Source: Nothopassalora personata (Eukaryota; Ascomycota; Dothideomycetes; Mycosphaerellales; Mycosphaerellaceae). From it: a DNA stretch of 64,000 nt. Each line of letters opens with the position of its first letter. Position 1 is the stretch's first letter. The stretch lies in the NCBI GenBank assembly GCA_033816765.1, contig CM066289.1, positions 682,001-746,000 on the forward strand. Reading direction: 5' to 3'. The notes under the pieces are model-generated. The model was not told the origin of the DNA and did no database searches. It saw nothing but the letters and a program-made list of their open reading frames with translations. The position numbers were made by a program, and so were the translations under genes. This document shows, piece after piece, positions 11,300-21,125 of this stretch.

Positions 11300-13158
11300 T
11301 TAAGCGCTGTAACTTAACCTACCCTTCCATTTCCCGACGCTTTTAATAGTTCTTAAAGGGTCTTACACCTGTCCGAGCTAACTAGGGTAGTAAACATAAC
11401 ACTTTCACCTTTACGGCTAGTAATAGTCCCCTCCTATAAACCATTATCGCAGTTACGGGTAGTAAGTCGCACCTTACGGGCCTACGGACGTCCTAGGATT
11501 GTTAGTGAGTTTAGATCCGAGGAGATAAATATGTCTATTTAGTAGTAAACCCTAAATACCTAAACATCTAAATTGCCTACAACACCTTTAAACTAGGCCC
11601 GCCCTCTAGCACCTCGAAAGGTAAGCTAAGTACTCAACATTACCGGTAACCTAAATCTATAAGCGTTCCTCTAGCCGATAATATTTACCTCGGAACCCTC
11701 GTTAATTAGGCACCTAATCTAGTTCTTGTTTATCCCGAACTCCGCTACTACCTAAGGACTAGGGACTATAGTAAAGTTGTTAAGGACACTAGAGAGCCCG
11801 ATTTTCTTAACGTCCTTATAGAGCTTAGTAGTAGGGACCGCTCCTTTAGAGTAAAGTATAGTTAAATATACTCCGACATACTAGGCCTAACTATCTTCGC
11901 GGAAGACCTCCTTATTATACTTAGGTTTATCTTCACAGGTGACTACTTATCTAGTGCGAACCTTAGGGTCCTTTCCTATAAGGCGTCGTACTATAGCGAG
12001 CTTCTCCTAAAGATCGGGGGTGTTAGTAACGCGACCGAAGAGGGTAGCCTCGAACTAGCGACTATATCGAAACTAATCTTAGGCGTTTACATTAGGAAAC
12101 GTTGTCTAGAGGATCTAATTAATCTAGTAGATAATACCCTCTTCCTTTATAACCGGGCTATTACTAGCTAAACTATATTGTCGGACGTAGTTATTAATCC
12201 TTATAGTCTTAGCATTCTATATACGCTTCCTTTATGCGAAGGGGGCGTTTACGGGACTAATAGGCATATCCTTAGGCAGTCCTTTATTAGCATCGTTCCC
12301 TAATCTATTTACTTAGGCATTATTTCCCCTTCCTAGGGTTACCCCGGATTTAGCTAATAATTAAGTTTCGCTTATTTAAGTACTAACTTCGTTAATTATT
12401 TCAACCTCCTACTAGTTAATCTTAGCTTACCGGATCTCCTGTTCTAATTGTAGGCGAACTTTCTTAGTAGCCTTAGCTCGGGCTCGTAGATCCTAGGCTA
12501 AGGACCGGGTCCTCGGGTACGGATTCTTTAGAATGCCTACGGGTGCCTTCCCTTTCACTTTGTTAGACTGCATAGGATAGGCAGATACCTCGTTAAGCTC
12601 GCCTAAGTCGACCGCCTACTCCACTTCACTTTCTCCAAATAAGACCTAATATGTACTAGTAGCCTTCTCTATTTAGCTAGACCGTGCGTCCTAAGGGCTA
12701 TACTCTATTAAATGCCTAAAGTTAGGAGGGGGCTTAGAATAATTAGGAGGCGTAACCTTTATTACCCTAGTATAGTCCCTACCTATCTATTACTTACGTA
12801 GTGTAGAAATATTATACTAGTTATTAAACTCGATCGGCCTATAATGTTCTTCGAGTAGAGGGAGCATATAGAGTAGTTTCGGTTTACTATAGTCCCTCCG
12901 AAAGTTGAACTTGGTAGGACGCGGATCGCCTTCTTTCCCTAGATACTACTAGTTATTCGGGGCAAGGTGTACGTAGCCCCGAGATATTAAGGACCTTATC
13001 GCCCTATAGTTACTAGCCTAGTGCTTCGAACTGCTACAGTTGTAGTAACAACCATCTATCGCTTTAGACTGTTCGCGATTCTACGATAGGGGACGCTACA
13101 TTACGTAAACCTATAGTTTAGTATCTAGGTCGTGCCTCTCCGGTTACATAGAGCGTTA
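11300..13158 (-). pseudogene. Gypsy A gag, distal part with zinc knuckle
   Basis: This part of gag lies beyond the nested gag-only element. On the minus strand a CX2CX4HX4C knuckle can be read at about 13008-13052 if two Tyr codons (TAC, TAT) are read as RIP-mutated Cys. Downstream, toward 11300, the frame continues through acidic and basic stretches that may include protease, but I cannot identify an Asp-Ser/Thr-Gly site with confidence. The lower boundary is approximate. Confidence 0.55.
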
Positions 13159-13474
13159 TGTTAGGAACCGCTGTACGTTATCACAACTCGGGCTTGGATC
13201 TTTGCAGGGATGTCTCAATCAGTTATGAAGGTAGTGGTTCCAAACAGTATATGGTGTATACTTGAAATGAGTTGAGCACGAAGCTCCTATCTACTTGCAA
13301 AAGAGCGTCGTCTATATAGTGCCATGTCTTGGCGCGGTCTGTCCTGCTCTCTCGGTAGAGCACTAAGAGCGCTCTGCTATGAGTCACACAAGAGCGCCCG
13401 CTCATTGGCAGCGCGTGTCCCTATTCCCAACGAATGAAGTTCTTCCACGTGCACGATCGTACCGGACCGTAACA
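13159..13474 (-). repeat. 3' LTR of the gag-only element (left copy)
   Basis: About 245 bp are identical to 15288-15532. The first about 70 bp differ from the other copy by several substitutions and small indels. Confidence 0.95.
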
Positions 13475-13511
13475 CCATCCCCCTCCCTAGGATCGATGCC
13501 CCAGCGATCAC

Positions 13512-14078
13512 GTGTCGTTAGTCATAAGTAGGTCCTGTCCTCCGAAGTTCAAATTCCGCAACCACCCTTTTCTTACCATGTCTTCGTCCTCCGCCCAGCG
13601 CAAAAAACGTCGTCTTGCTAAAATCTTTGCTGATCCCTTTGTTCCTTCTAAACCTTGCGACCACTGTTGCCGGAATCAGCGCCCCTGCGTTTACATTGCC
13701 GATTTTTCCATCATGTCTTGTGCCAACTGCACCCGCCTCGGGAAACCTTGTGTCACCTCCTCCCTCGAGAAACTCGACCGCGTCGTGGAAGAGTTGACAG
13801 AGAAGATCGAGTCAGACGAGCAGGAGATAGAGCGGCTCAAGATTTCCGCGGAAGACATTTTCCGAAAGATCGAGGCTCTCCGTCAGCGGATCCGTCGCAA
13901 TCGCGAGGTTCGAAACATGAATAACTCCCGGGTCGACGAGGAAGTAGCCCACCTCGCCGCCAACACAGAGTTCGATCCGAACGACCCCGAACTGTCGGAC
14001 TTCCCTGGTCTCGAGAGCGATCTTCTTGGAGCCGGCCTCGCTTCTCCGTTCTCGTGGCCCGATGGCCATCCGTCGTAA
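13512..14078 (+). CDS. Zn2Cys6 binuclear-cluster protein with coiled coil, encoded antisense inside the gag-only element
   Basis: This is an intact 188-residue ORF; a second Met at codon 23 (13578, context ACCATGT) may be the true start. Six cysteines at 49, 52, 59, 70, 73 and 80 give C-X2-C-X6-C-X10-C-X2-C-X6-C, which fits the Gal4-type Zn(II)2Cys6 DNA-binding domain. A basic Arg-Lys-Lys-Arg-Arg stretch (30-34) precedes it and could be a nuclear signal. Residues about 84-135 form a charged heptad-like coiled coil, the usual dimerisation element of this family. The tail is acidic (Asp/Glu/Pro-rich, 140-175) and could be an activation region. The gene runs toward gag on the opposite strand, ending 113 bp from gag's end. 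A role in DNA binding, silencing escape or targeting is inference. No fungal-TF middle homology region is present. Confidence 0.8.
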   Translation: MSLVISRSCPPKFKFRNHPFLTMSSSSAQRKKRRLAKIFADPFVPSKPCDHCCRNQRPCVYIADFSIMSCANCTRLGKPCVTSSLEKLDRVVEELTEKIESDEQEIERLKISAEDIFRKIEALRQRIRRNREVRNMNNSRVDEEVAHLAANTEFDPNDPELSDFPGLESDLLGAGLASPFSWPDGHPS

Positions 14079-14190
14079 GTCGTGATATCCAGTAGTCATT
14101 TGTCCCGTGTCGTTGTGTTGACTTCTGTGTCCTAGGTCATCAAATCAAGAAGCCGCTGTTTGATGCCTTGCTGTCCTCAGGTTGTTTCTG

Positions 14191-15189
14191 CTAGGCAGAT
14201 TTCGAGAAGAAGTTCTCGCATTCCTGGTATGTATTCTCTTCGCGAATCATTGCGTTGAACTCGCGGCTAACCATGTTCTTCTTCTTGCAGTTTCTTGCAA
14301 AGTGGCCTTGCTCGCCACATACGTAGCAGGTGGAACCTTTGCTCTTCAGCCCCCTTCCTGTCCTACGTTCCGTTACGTCCAATTCCATTGGGTCTCCGTA
14401 ACCATTAGGGTCCTGACTTCTGGCCTTGAAGCCCCCTCTTCCGCCCGCGGCGGGTCTCTGGTATCCAGGCTGTACGTGTCGGTCGTACCTCAACTCCTGG
14501 AGCCTTTCGTCGATCTCCTTTGCTGCCTTGATCATCGCCCCTAGCGTAACGACGCTGGCGTTTCGGGATAGTTCGGCTTTGACGTTGTCTTTCAGCCCGA
14601 GGTAGAACTGCGATCGCAAAGCTGCGTCGTTCCATTCCAGGTCGGCGGCATATCCTTGGAATTCTGAGGCGTACAGCGCTACAGAAGTAGTCTGTCGAAG
14701 TTGTCGGATATGTCGGTCGGCGTATACCTCCTCATTTGGTATCCCGTATAGATCATCGAGTTTCGTCTCAAACTCGTCGTAGTCGTGGAAAATTTTTCGA
14801 GTTTCCGTTTTCGGTGTTTCTCCCTCGCCCTGGTTGTGTAGCCAGTCCTTGAGGTATGGTCGGAATCCTCTAGCTGCTTTTCCTCGTAGGAAGGATGCGG
14901 CGTACAAGACCTTGCTGGCCTCGCCTTGAAACTGGTGTGCGTTGAAGTGAAGGTACAACTGAACCTGCAGTTGAAAAGCCTCCAGTTTGTCCTTGGTCCC
15001 GTCGAACGTCTCCGGCGTAGACACCTTAGGTGCACGGTGGTGGTCCAATGGGTTCAGCATACCCATAGGAGTGTTGTTGTTCTTGCTGCTTCCTGTAATC
15101 GACATTTCGCTCATTCGTTCCGTGATGCCAGTTGACTGTGGCTGTTGTCGTGACGGACTCCGGGTAGCGTCTCTCCCAGACATATGCAA
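14191..15189 (-). CDS. Gag polyprotein of the gag-only retrotransposon (Ty3/Gypsy type)
   Basis: This is an intact 332-residue ORF beginning 27 bp inside the right LTR. Residues 1-50 are Ser/Gln/Asn-rich. Residues about 55-225 form the helical retrotransposon Gag domain, including a Phe-Asp-Gly-Thr stretch early and a Tyr-Leu-Gly-Leu-Lys stretch late. A Gly/Arg-rich linker follows, then one CCHC zinc knuckle near 290-303 (Cys-Tyr-Val-Cys-Gly-Glu-Gln-Gly-His...Cys). It ends with a short tail and stop instead of continuing into protease or pol, and no frameshift into pol is possible because pol is absent. It would form particles for packaging its own RNA; enzymes must come from elsewhere. Confidence 0.92.
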   Translation of the reverse strand: MHMSGRDATRSPSRQQPQSTGITERMSEMSITGSSKNNNTPMGMLNPLDHHRAPKVSTPETFDGTKDKLEAFQLQVQLYLHFNAHQFQGEASKVLYAASFLRGKAARGFRPYLKDWLHNQGEGETPKTETRKIFHDYDEFETKLDDLYGIPNEEVYADRHIRQLRQTTSVALYASEFQGYAADLEWNDAALRSQFYLGLKDNVKAELSRNASVVTLGAMIKAAKEIDERLQELRYDRHVQPGYQRPAAGGRGGFKARSQDPNGYGDPMELDVTERRTGRGLKSKGSTCYVCGEQGHFARNCKKKNMVSREFNAMIREENTYQECENFFSKSA

Positions 15190-15215
15190 AGGGCCCTGGT
15201 GGTGGTGCTCAAAGT

Positions 15216-15532
15216 TGTTAGGAACCGCTGTACGTTATCCCAACTGGGCTTGGATCTTTGCAGGGATGTCTCTGACTCGTTTGAGAAGGTAGTGGTTCCA
15301 AACAGTATATGGTGTATACTTGAAATGAGTTGAGCACGAAGCTCCTATCTACTTGCAAAAGAGCGTCGTCTATATAGTGCCATGTCTTGGCGCGGTCTGT
15401 CCTGCTCTCTCGGTAGAGCACTAAGAGCGCTCTGCTATGAGTCACACAAGAGCGCCCGCTCATTGGCAGCGCGTGTCCCTATTCCCAACGAATGAAGTTC
15501 TTCCACGTGCACGATCGTACCGGACCGTAACA
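15216..15532 (-). repeat. 5' LTR of the gag-only element (right copy)
   Basis: It is the partner of 13159-13474. On the minus strand it leads into gag, whose start codon lies 27 bp beyond it. Confidence 0.95.
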
Positions 15533-15537
15533 CGTTA

Positions 15538-16605
15538 ATTCTCGCTCGGGTAGAAGGCACCCGCGTCTGCGACGCGACCGCGCTAGTATGCACGTATGCT
15601 TATTTCAGCTACCTTCTAGATAAGGTTATTATTAATAACAGTCCTAGAAGTGGCCTTCTTAAGCGTGTTAATCTTAGGCTTAAGGCGCGGCATTTACTTT
15701 ATAACTAAGCGGTGTAGCTAAGGTAAAGTAAGAGGGAAATCTATATATATAGCCTTCTATCCCTCCTTACCATCTACGATGCTAGTAGCTTCATCGAGGA
15801 TCCTCTAAAAGTCCCTAAACTTCTTAGGTTGCTTTAGGTGAAGCCCGTAAGCCTTGTAGACCGCTTTCGCGACTCCCTCTAGTAATCCCTAAAGGAGGAG
15901 GCAACTCCGGGAGCTATTATCTAAATCCTTAGGTTTAATTAGGTTACTTAAGGATACAAATAGGCGGATAAATTCCTTTACATCTTATTCTTTAGGCCTC
16001 TTGCCTTACTACGCCCTAATAATCTCCTTAAGATATTCCCGACTCCCTAACATCGAGTAGGCGTTAAACCTTAAGAACTCTAATAAGAACGCCCTCCTAA
16101 AACGTGCCTTATTAGTAAGCTACCTAGGCAGCCTTATAACTACGCGCCGGATAGTAGTTTCGCAATTGCGCTTAAACCTGCCCTAGAAATCATCCTTCTT
16201 AATAGATGCCCGAGGCGGATACTAGTCTATTAGGTCGCTAAACCGCTCCTAGAACTTAGTAGCATTAGTGCTATTAAAGAACGGATTCTTAGCACCTCCT
16301 AGAGGTAGAAAGCGAGGGCTAGCGTTTTCTATTACTACTACTAATCGTCTAAAGAGGGCAGTTATAGCATCCATTCTAATTGTACTGTTTGTTCCTACAC
16401 CTATACCTAATTTGGCGGCGCTAGTTCCGCTTCTCCCTTCCTTACTAGATTTAGGTGTTTCCCCTTCCTCCGATTCCTCTATCCCCTTATAAGGGACAGA
16501 ATTCCTATAGACCCCTTCCATTTTCGTAGGGTTCATAGGCTGTTCGTAGCCTCTACCTATGTCGGTAAAGGTGCTAAGTTTTTCTAGTAATACAGCCGTA
16601 TCCAT
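15538..16605 (-). pseudogene. Gypsy A gag, N-terminal part
   Basis: The minus-strand frame opens at ATG 16605 and is clean for about 118 codons to 16249, then continues with RIP-type TAG/TAA to the gag-only insertion point at 15537. It has an acidic Ser/Glu/Gly-rich start, then helical Gag text with Tyr/Arg/Leu-rich segments. It continues beyond the nested element at 13158. Confidence 0.65.
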
Positions 16606-16679
16606 TATTACGTAGTGCTTACTTTAGAATGTGCTAATACTAGTTGTTACTTAATAGGACCTTATAACCGTGATTGTTA

Positions 16680-16830
16680 CTAAATACCTTAGACCTTAAG
16701 TATTTTCGACCTTAGTTGACCTTAACCGTGAACCTTAACCTTAAACCTTAACCTTAAACCTTAACCTTAAACCTTAACCTTAAGTAATAACCTTAACCGT
16801 AAACCTTGGACCTTAAACCGTGATTTTAAC
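16680..16830. repeat. CCTTAA-type tandem repeat in the Gypsy A leader
   Basis: Irregular repeats of aaccttaaacctt, densest at about 16735-16790, lie between the 5' LTR and gag. They resemble but do not match fungal telomere repeats (CCCTAA). Confidence 0.7.
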
Positions 16831-16898
16831 CTTATAAACTAGATGCTAATACGCTACCGGGTGTACACTTAATACCCCCCCTCATTAACTACTAAAAT

Positions 16899-17292
16899 AA
16901 TGTCTACTAACCACCCTATGTAGGCCTATCTAAGTTGTGGTAGTGTAGAGCGGCGCTTATGTAAGCAGAGGTATTTGCCGGTCCCGGGACCGTGAAATTA
17001 GGTTACGTAACGAGTAGCGTAGTAGCCGGATAAAATAAGAGGATTGGCGGACCTAAACCCCTATGCCCTCTACTTAAGAGGTATGAATTGAATTGTTGCC
17101 TTAATGCTACGCTTACAATGCTTAACTGCGCAGTATATATCTTAATAGCTATACTAGTCCCGCTAGCTTACCTAAATGTCCAATTAAACCTAAAATAAAA
17201 TAGGGGCAAGTTAGACCTAAGGAACTCCCCCCTCTAAACCTAAGGTCGACACAACTAAACCTAAGGTCAACATAACCAATTAGTCGTTAATA
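16899..17292 (-). repeat. 5' LTR of Gypsy A (right copy)
   Basis: It matches 3019-3413. It contains a palindrome copy (16973-16998) and leads on the minus strand into a leader with CCTTAA-type tandem repeats and then gag. Confidence 0.9.
16973..16998. repeat. GC-rich palindrome copy 4 (in right LTR of Gypsy A)
   Basis: Same core as copy 1 (cggtcccgggaccg), here with gccgg in the left arm. It lies about 380 bp upstream of the gag start on the minus strand. Confidence 0.8.
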
Positions 17293-17722
17293 CTAGTAGG
17301 GCGTAGAATTTATTATAGAGCGCCTAACTACCTTATTAATCTAAGCCGGAACTACGACATTCCCTATTGCCGCATTAGGCAAGGTTCGTATAAAGATAGA
17401 GGGGATACTATTCACCCTATTGGATGTAGCCTATTGCCTAGGCTTTTATATAAACGTTATCTTCTACTTACGTATAGAGACGGCTAGACTTTAGTAGCAC
17501 GGACGCACTAATTTAGTCTATTATAATAACAAGAAATTGATAGACCTATACCGCCCTACTAGTACAATCCCCTTCTTTAAGGTGGTTATACCGCCTTAGT
17601 TAGAGATAGTCTATAAATAGCCATCGAGTAATAATAGGAGCATCCTACTAAAGATTACTAAGAAGCAGCGTATAGCGCACTTCATTAGCATAATTGGTAA
17701 GGGTAATACTATCCAAATACCG
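17293..17722 (+). pseudogene. Copia protease C-terminus and start of GAG-pre-integrase, RIP-inactivated
   Basis: This continues the Copia frame from 3018. Reading through TAG, it shows the hydrophobic Leu-Leu-Asp-Val-Ala-Tyr-Cys-Leu-Gly-Phe segment, then text like the start of the GAG-pre-integrase domain. The short retroposon interrupts it at 17736. Confidence 0.7.
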
Positions 17723-17735
17723 TCTATTTAGGACT

Positions 17736-18508
17736 GATTGATTGATTATTCCATTAACGTGCTATTTGAGTCAAAGACTATGCAACACGGGTCTCGAGAA
17801 CGAGACCAAAATTTGAGAGATTTGAGAGAAGGAGAAAAGCCCCGTCGTACCCCGGACGTAAAAACTCCTTAAAAGATGCGAGCAACGCTCGCTATTCGAA
17901 CCGTAAATCGAATATATTGCGGCGTAGTACGCGCGTACCCGGTAGTCGTGTCTTGTCGAGAATTGCGGTTTGTCGCCTTGCCCCGGGCGAGACAAGTTTT
18001 GCGCCCGTGTCTCGTTCTTGTTTTTAAAAAGCCAAGCCGGCCGTACCCGTACGCACCGAGCAAAATCCCAAGAAACACCCGTTGCCTCTGTTTCAATCCA
18101 GTCGCGTTCTCCGGTCTCGAGTGTAGCTCCTCGGTCGCAGTGGCCTCGCTGTCGTCCCCCCCTCGGCCTCTCTTGGTTCCAGCCGTGCAGTATACGTGGT
18201 TTGCGCCCCTAAACGCCTCTCTTGGTTCCAGCCGGCAGTTTACGTGGTTTGCCGGGACGACAGGTAGACAGCGCCTTCGTTGTTCGAGCGACGTGTACGC
18301 TATGTACGTCGCTTTCCCTTCTCGCAGTTCCGGAGTTCTTGTTTGTAGATTTTGAGCGTATCTCGTTCGTTCGGTTCGTCCGACCTGTCTTTTCTTGTTT
18401 CGAGTCGAGTAGGCTTGTATTTTTCGAGAGAGAGAGTCTTAGTTTCTCTTCGTCGTAACGAAAATACTTACGTCGTCCGCCGCGTGAAGGCGCTCTCTAT
18501 AGGACGAC
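17736..18508 (-). mobile_element. Short non-LTR-type insertion (SINE-like or truncated LINE), not RIP-mutated
   Basis: A 13-bp duplication tctatttaggact flanks the segment (17723-17735 and 18509-18521), too long for an LTR element and typical of target-primed insertion. The left edge reads gattgattgatt, so on the minus strand the element ends in (aatc)n, a plausible 3' tail. The 773-bp body has normal CA/TG content. It holds a 38-39 bp direct repeat (18166-18204 and 18215-18252, starting gcctctcttggttccagccg). A 159-codon plus-strand ORF (17876-18355) has no recognisable domain and I do not call it a gene. No reverse transcriptase is visible, so it is non-autonomous or 5'-truncated. Confidence 0.65.
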
Positions 18509-18521
18509 TCTATTTAGGACT

Positions 18522-20924
18522 CTAACGGCGACCGTACCGTTATAGTAGTAATGAATAGTATAGGGGGCACTAAAGGTGTAGTAACGTCTAGTAGGATCCC
18601 TATTAAACACCGTAAGCTCTTAGGCCGCTAGTAGCACTAAATCTTCGGCTATATTAGCGCTAAACGCATTAACTAGCTTCCGTTTAGAGTTAAGGGGGTG
18701 GTTATTAACCCTAATGCACCTAAAGCACCCCTTACTGCACATTATAGAGCATGTAGCCTAGCTAAGGCACATAAAGTGTTTAATAGGACTAAGCGAATTA
18801 GGGTAATAACTCCCTATAGGCACGTAGCTATAGATTTAGCTAAGTTTACACTAGTATACAATAGTAATCGTTACCTAGTTCATTTCTACGATTTAGATAC
18901 TTACGGGCACTTTCAATTCACTATTAAGAATAGGGACTAACTATTAGTATTAGCTTACTTTAATAGCCTACTTAGCTTTATCAATTTCATTAGGCGTAGG
19001 TTTGTTTACTTCTATAGCGATAATAAAGTAGCTATTAGTACAGCCTTCCGCTTAACTATTAATAACAATTAAATTAAGTAGCATAATACTACTAACTACG
19101 CGTCTAACTAGGACCTAGTAGAACGAGTGGGCGGCGTTATTATTACGATGTCTCGCACAATCCGCATTTATGCTCGCCTACCTAAAAAGCTCTAGAATGA
19201 ATGCATAGTAGCTACCGTCTACATTCTCTAGCGGTTACTAATCTAATTAAAAGGCTAGAAGACTCCCTTCGAATTAGCAATAGGTAGGGTACTAAATATA
19301 GGCTACATAGTAGTATACGGCTACCTAGCCTACGTGTACATTCATAGCACTACTTAATTAGGCAAGACTAAGAAGCTTAAAGAACGAGCACTTATCGGAT
19401 ACCTTGTAGGCTACGACTCTACTAACATCTATAGGGTATAGGACCTATCGAAAGATAGGGTTATGCGGGTAAAGGACGTCCTCTTTAATAAGACCACGCT
19501 CTACGACCCATCAATTCTTACTGCTAGTTACTTAACCCCTATTAAGAACATCGTAATAGTAGAACCGGCTAAAGAGCCTAAACAGTACTACGACCTATAT
19601 GTGGCTTACTATAAGTAGGACACACTATAGGCCGAGGGGGTGGAAGAATAGGCTTAATAGTAGCCGCTCTATTAAAACCCTCGTTAACACGCCTATTAAT
19701 AATTACTGCTTAGGCATAAACTACACTAGCTATAACACCGAGTGCTAGTAACATTTAACTAACCTAAAGGTAATAGCAGTTTCTAGCCACTTAATTGGCC
19801 GTTATTAAATGACGCTACAACCCCTACACTTTTACGAGACTAGGTTAAATCCGGGGTCGAACTATCGACTAATAAGAGCATAGAGAACTCTAACTATAAC
19901 AATAGCTATTAAAACAACGCGGTTAATAGTAACGCGTCTTAATAGTACATTAACGACTTTAAGCAGCAATTAATAGATATACTTATAGAGGAAGACCGTA
20001 AGGAGATTATAGTAGATATAGATACTTCGAACATAGATACTTTGACGACTCTAGACGTCGCTACCGCTCCTCCTTTAGCAATCCCCTTCGAAGAACTTAG
20101 TTAAATAGATAAGTTTTCCCCTAATTCTAACTATACCCTTACCGACACTAGGAAGAGGCTCCGAACCGCCTACTTCTACTATGCTCTACATAATATTATA
20201 GTCGCTAACGTTATTATTAGCTAGATGGCGGGCATCCGCCCGAGACCTCGTTACCTAGGACGTAAGCACTACGATGTCGTACGAACACGCCGATCCTCCC
20301 CTACACGTACTGTTAATACTATTACGTCGATACACCGCGATAACCTTCCGCCCGAACCTCTAAACTACCGAGCCGCTATAAAGTACCGCTTCGCCTAATA
20401 ATAGCGTAAAGCTATAGCTAAAGAGTTTACTAAAGCAGTCTTAACCGGCACGTTTAAATAGACTACATATTAAGAGAAGGATTATAATACTTAGTAAGAG
20501 GACGGACTTTAGCTACCATTGCCGCTAAAGTGGGTATATAAGTACAAGTTAGATAAGTATAGTATACTAAAGAGCTTTAAGGCCTAGCTATACGTAAGAG
20601 GCGATCTATAGGGCATATACTTAGATATATACGCCGCTACATTACTAGTAAGTATGTTTCGCCTCTACTATACTATAGCCGCGAGCTTCGACCTAGAAGC
20701 TAAACAGTTTAATATTGTTAACGCCTTCTTAAACTTAGACCTACTATACACTATGTATCTATAGCCGCCTCCTAGAATCGATCGCCCTACCGATAGACAC
20801 GCTCTTAAACTAGTTAAGGCCCTCTACGGACTAAAGGAGTCCCCTTTATTATAGTACAACTCCCTTACCGAGACGCTAGCCTCCCTTAGAATAGTTCCTC
20901 TCTCGGACTCCGAATGCATCTACT
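18522..20924 (+). pseudogene. Copia integrase and N-terminal reverse transcriptase, RIP-inactivated
   Basis: The frame resumes after the short insertion. An open stretch at 18698-18940 contains the end of the GAG-pre-integrase zinc region (His...Cys) and an integrase core beginning Ala-Ile-Asp-Leu. Integrase text continues to about 19,600. A linker follows, then reverse transcriptase from about 20,500, with Trp-Lys...Lys-Ala-Arg-Leu read through at about 20570-20590 and Leu-Val-Lys-Ala-Leu-Tyr-Gly-Leu-Lys at about 20810-20840. It stops at Ile-Tyr-Tyr-Asn, where Gypsy B enters. Confidence 0.78.
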
Positions 20925-20929
20925 ATAAT

Positions 20930-21125
20930 TGTTAAGGGATGTCGTAATGTATAGTACGCCTACAACCTACTAGTCGTAGATGAACTAATTCTTACCTTTT
21001 GTTTAAGACGCATTACGCGTCGTAAGGTGTACGTATACGTGTCACGTACGGCTTAGTAGCCGGTCGCGACCGTATGTTACATATAAGGCCACATATAAGG
21101 GTTAGCTACTAGGCTACCCCTTACA
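20930..21125 (-). repeat. 3' LTR of Gypsy B (left copy)
   Basis: This is a 196-bp copy matching 27438-27633, with differences nearly all transitions. Confidence 0.93.

Larger units (their letters stand above)
13159..15532 (-). mobile_element. Young gag-only LTR retrotransposon with an antisense zinc-cluster gene
   Basis: LTRs of 316 and 317 bp (13159-13474, 15216-15532) begin TGTTAG and end GTAACA, and the 5-bp duplication cgtta flanks them exactly (13154-13158, 15533-15537). The whole element is 2,374 bp, has normal CA/TG content and both its ORFs are open, unlike the RIP-dead Gypsy A around it. The orientation is minus: gag follows the right LTR, and a purine tract (minus strand agggagggggatgg, 13475-13488) precedes the left LTR. 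There is no reverse transcriptase, RNase H or integrase, so movement must depend on another element. The space usually held by pol is replaced by a plus-strand gene converging on gag. Confidence 0.95.
3019..17292 (-). mobile_element. Gypsy element A: large, three-ORF Ty3/Gypsy retrotransposon, RIP-dead
   Basis: LTRs of about 395 bp (3019-3413, 16899-17292) bound the element. The 5-bp sequence ctagt is at 3014-3018 and 17293-17297, and removing the element restores the Copia protease frame. Without the nested 2.4-kb element it is about 11.9 kb. Minus-strand orientation is shown by Gag near the right LTR, Pol in the middle and a purine tract (minus strand taggggaggata, 3414-3427) beside the left LTR. 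The order is LTR, gag, pol, an extra ORF of about 1,100 codons, LTR. A GC-rich palindrome stands in each LTR and between the ORFs. TG...CA ends would put the LTR start at 3021, two bases inside the start implied by the duplication. Confidence 0.88.

Noticed and set aside
13223..13405. 60-codon ORF repeated in both LTRs (also 15218-15463)
   Set aside because: It lies inside the LTRs of the gag-only element and has no protein features; its duplication is due to the LTRs.
17876..18355. 159-codon plus ORF in the short retroposon
   Set aside because: It is rich in Ser, Arg, Val and Cys without domain structure and lies over the internal repeats; it is probably chance openness in GC-rich sequence.
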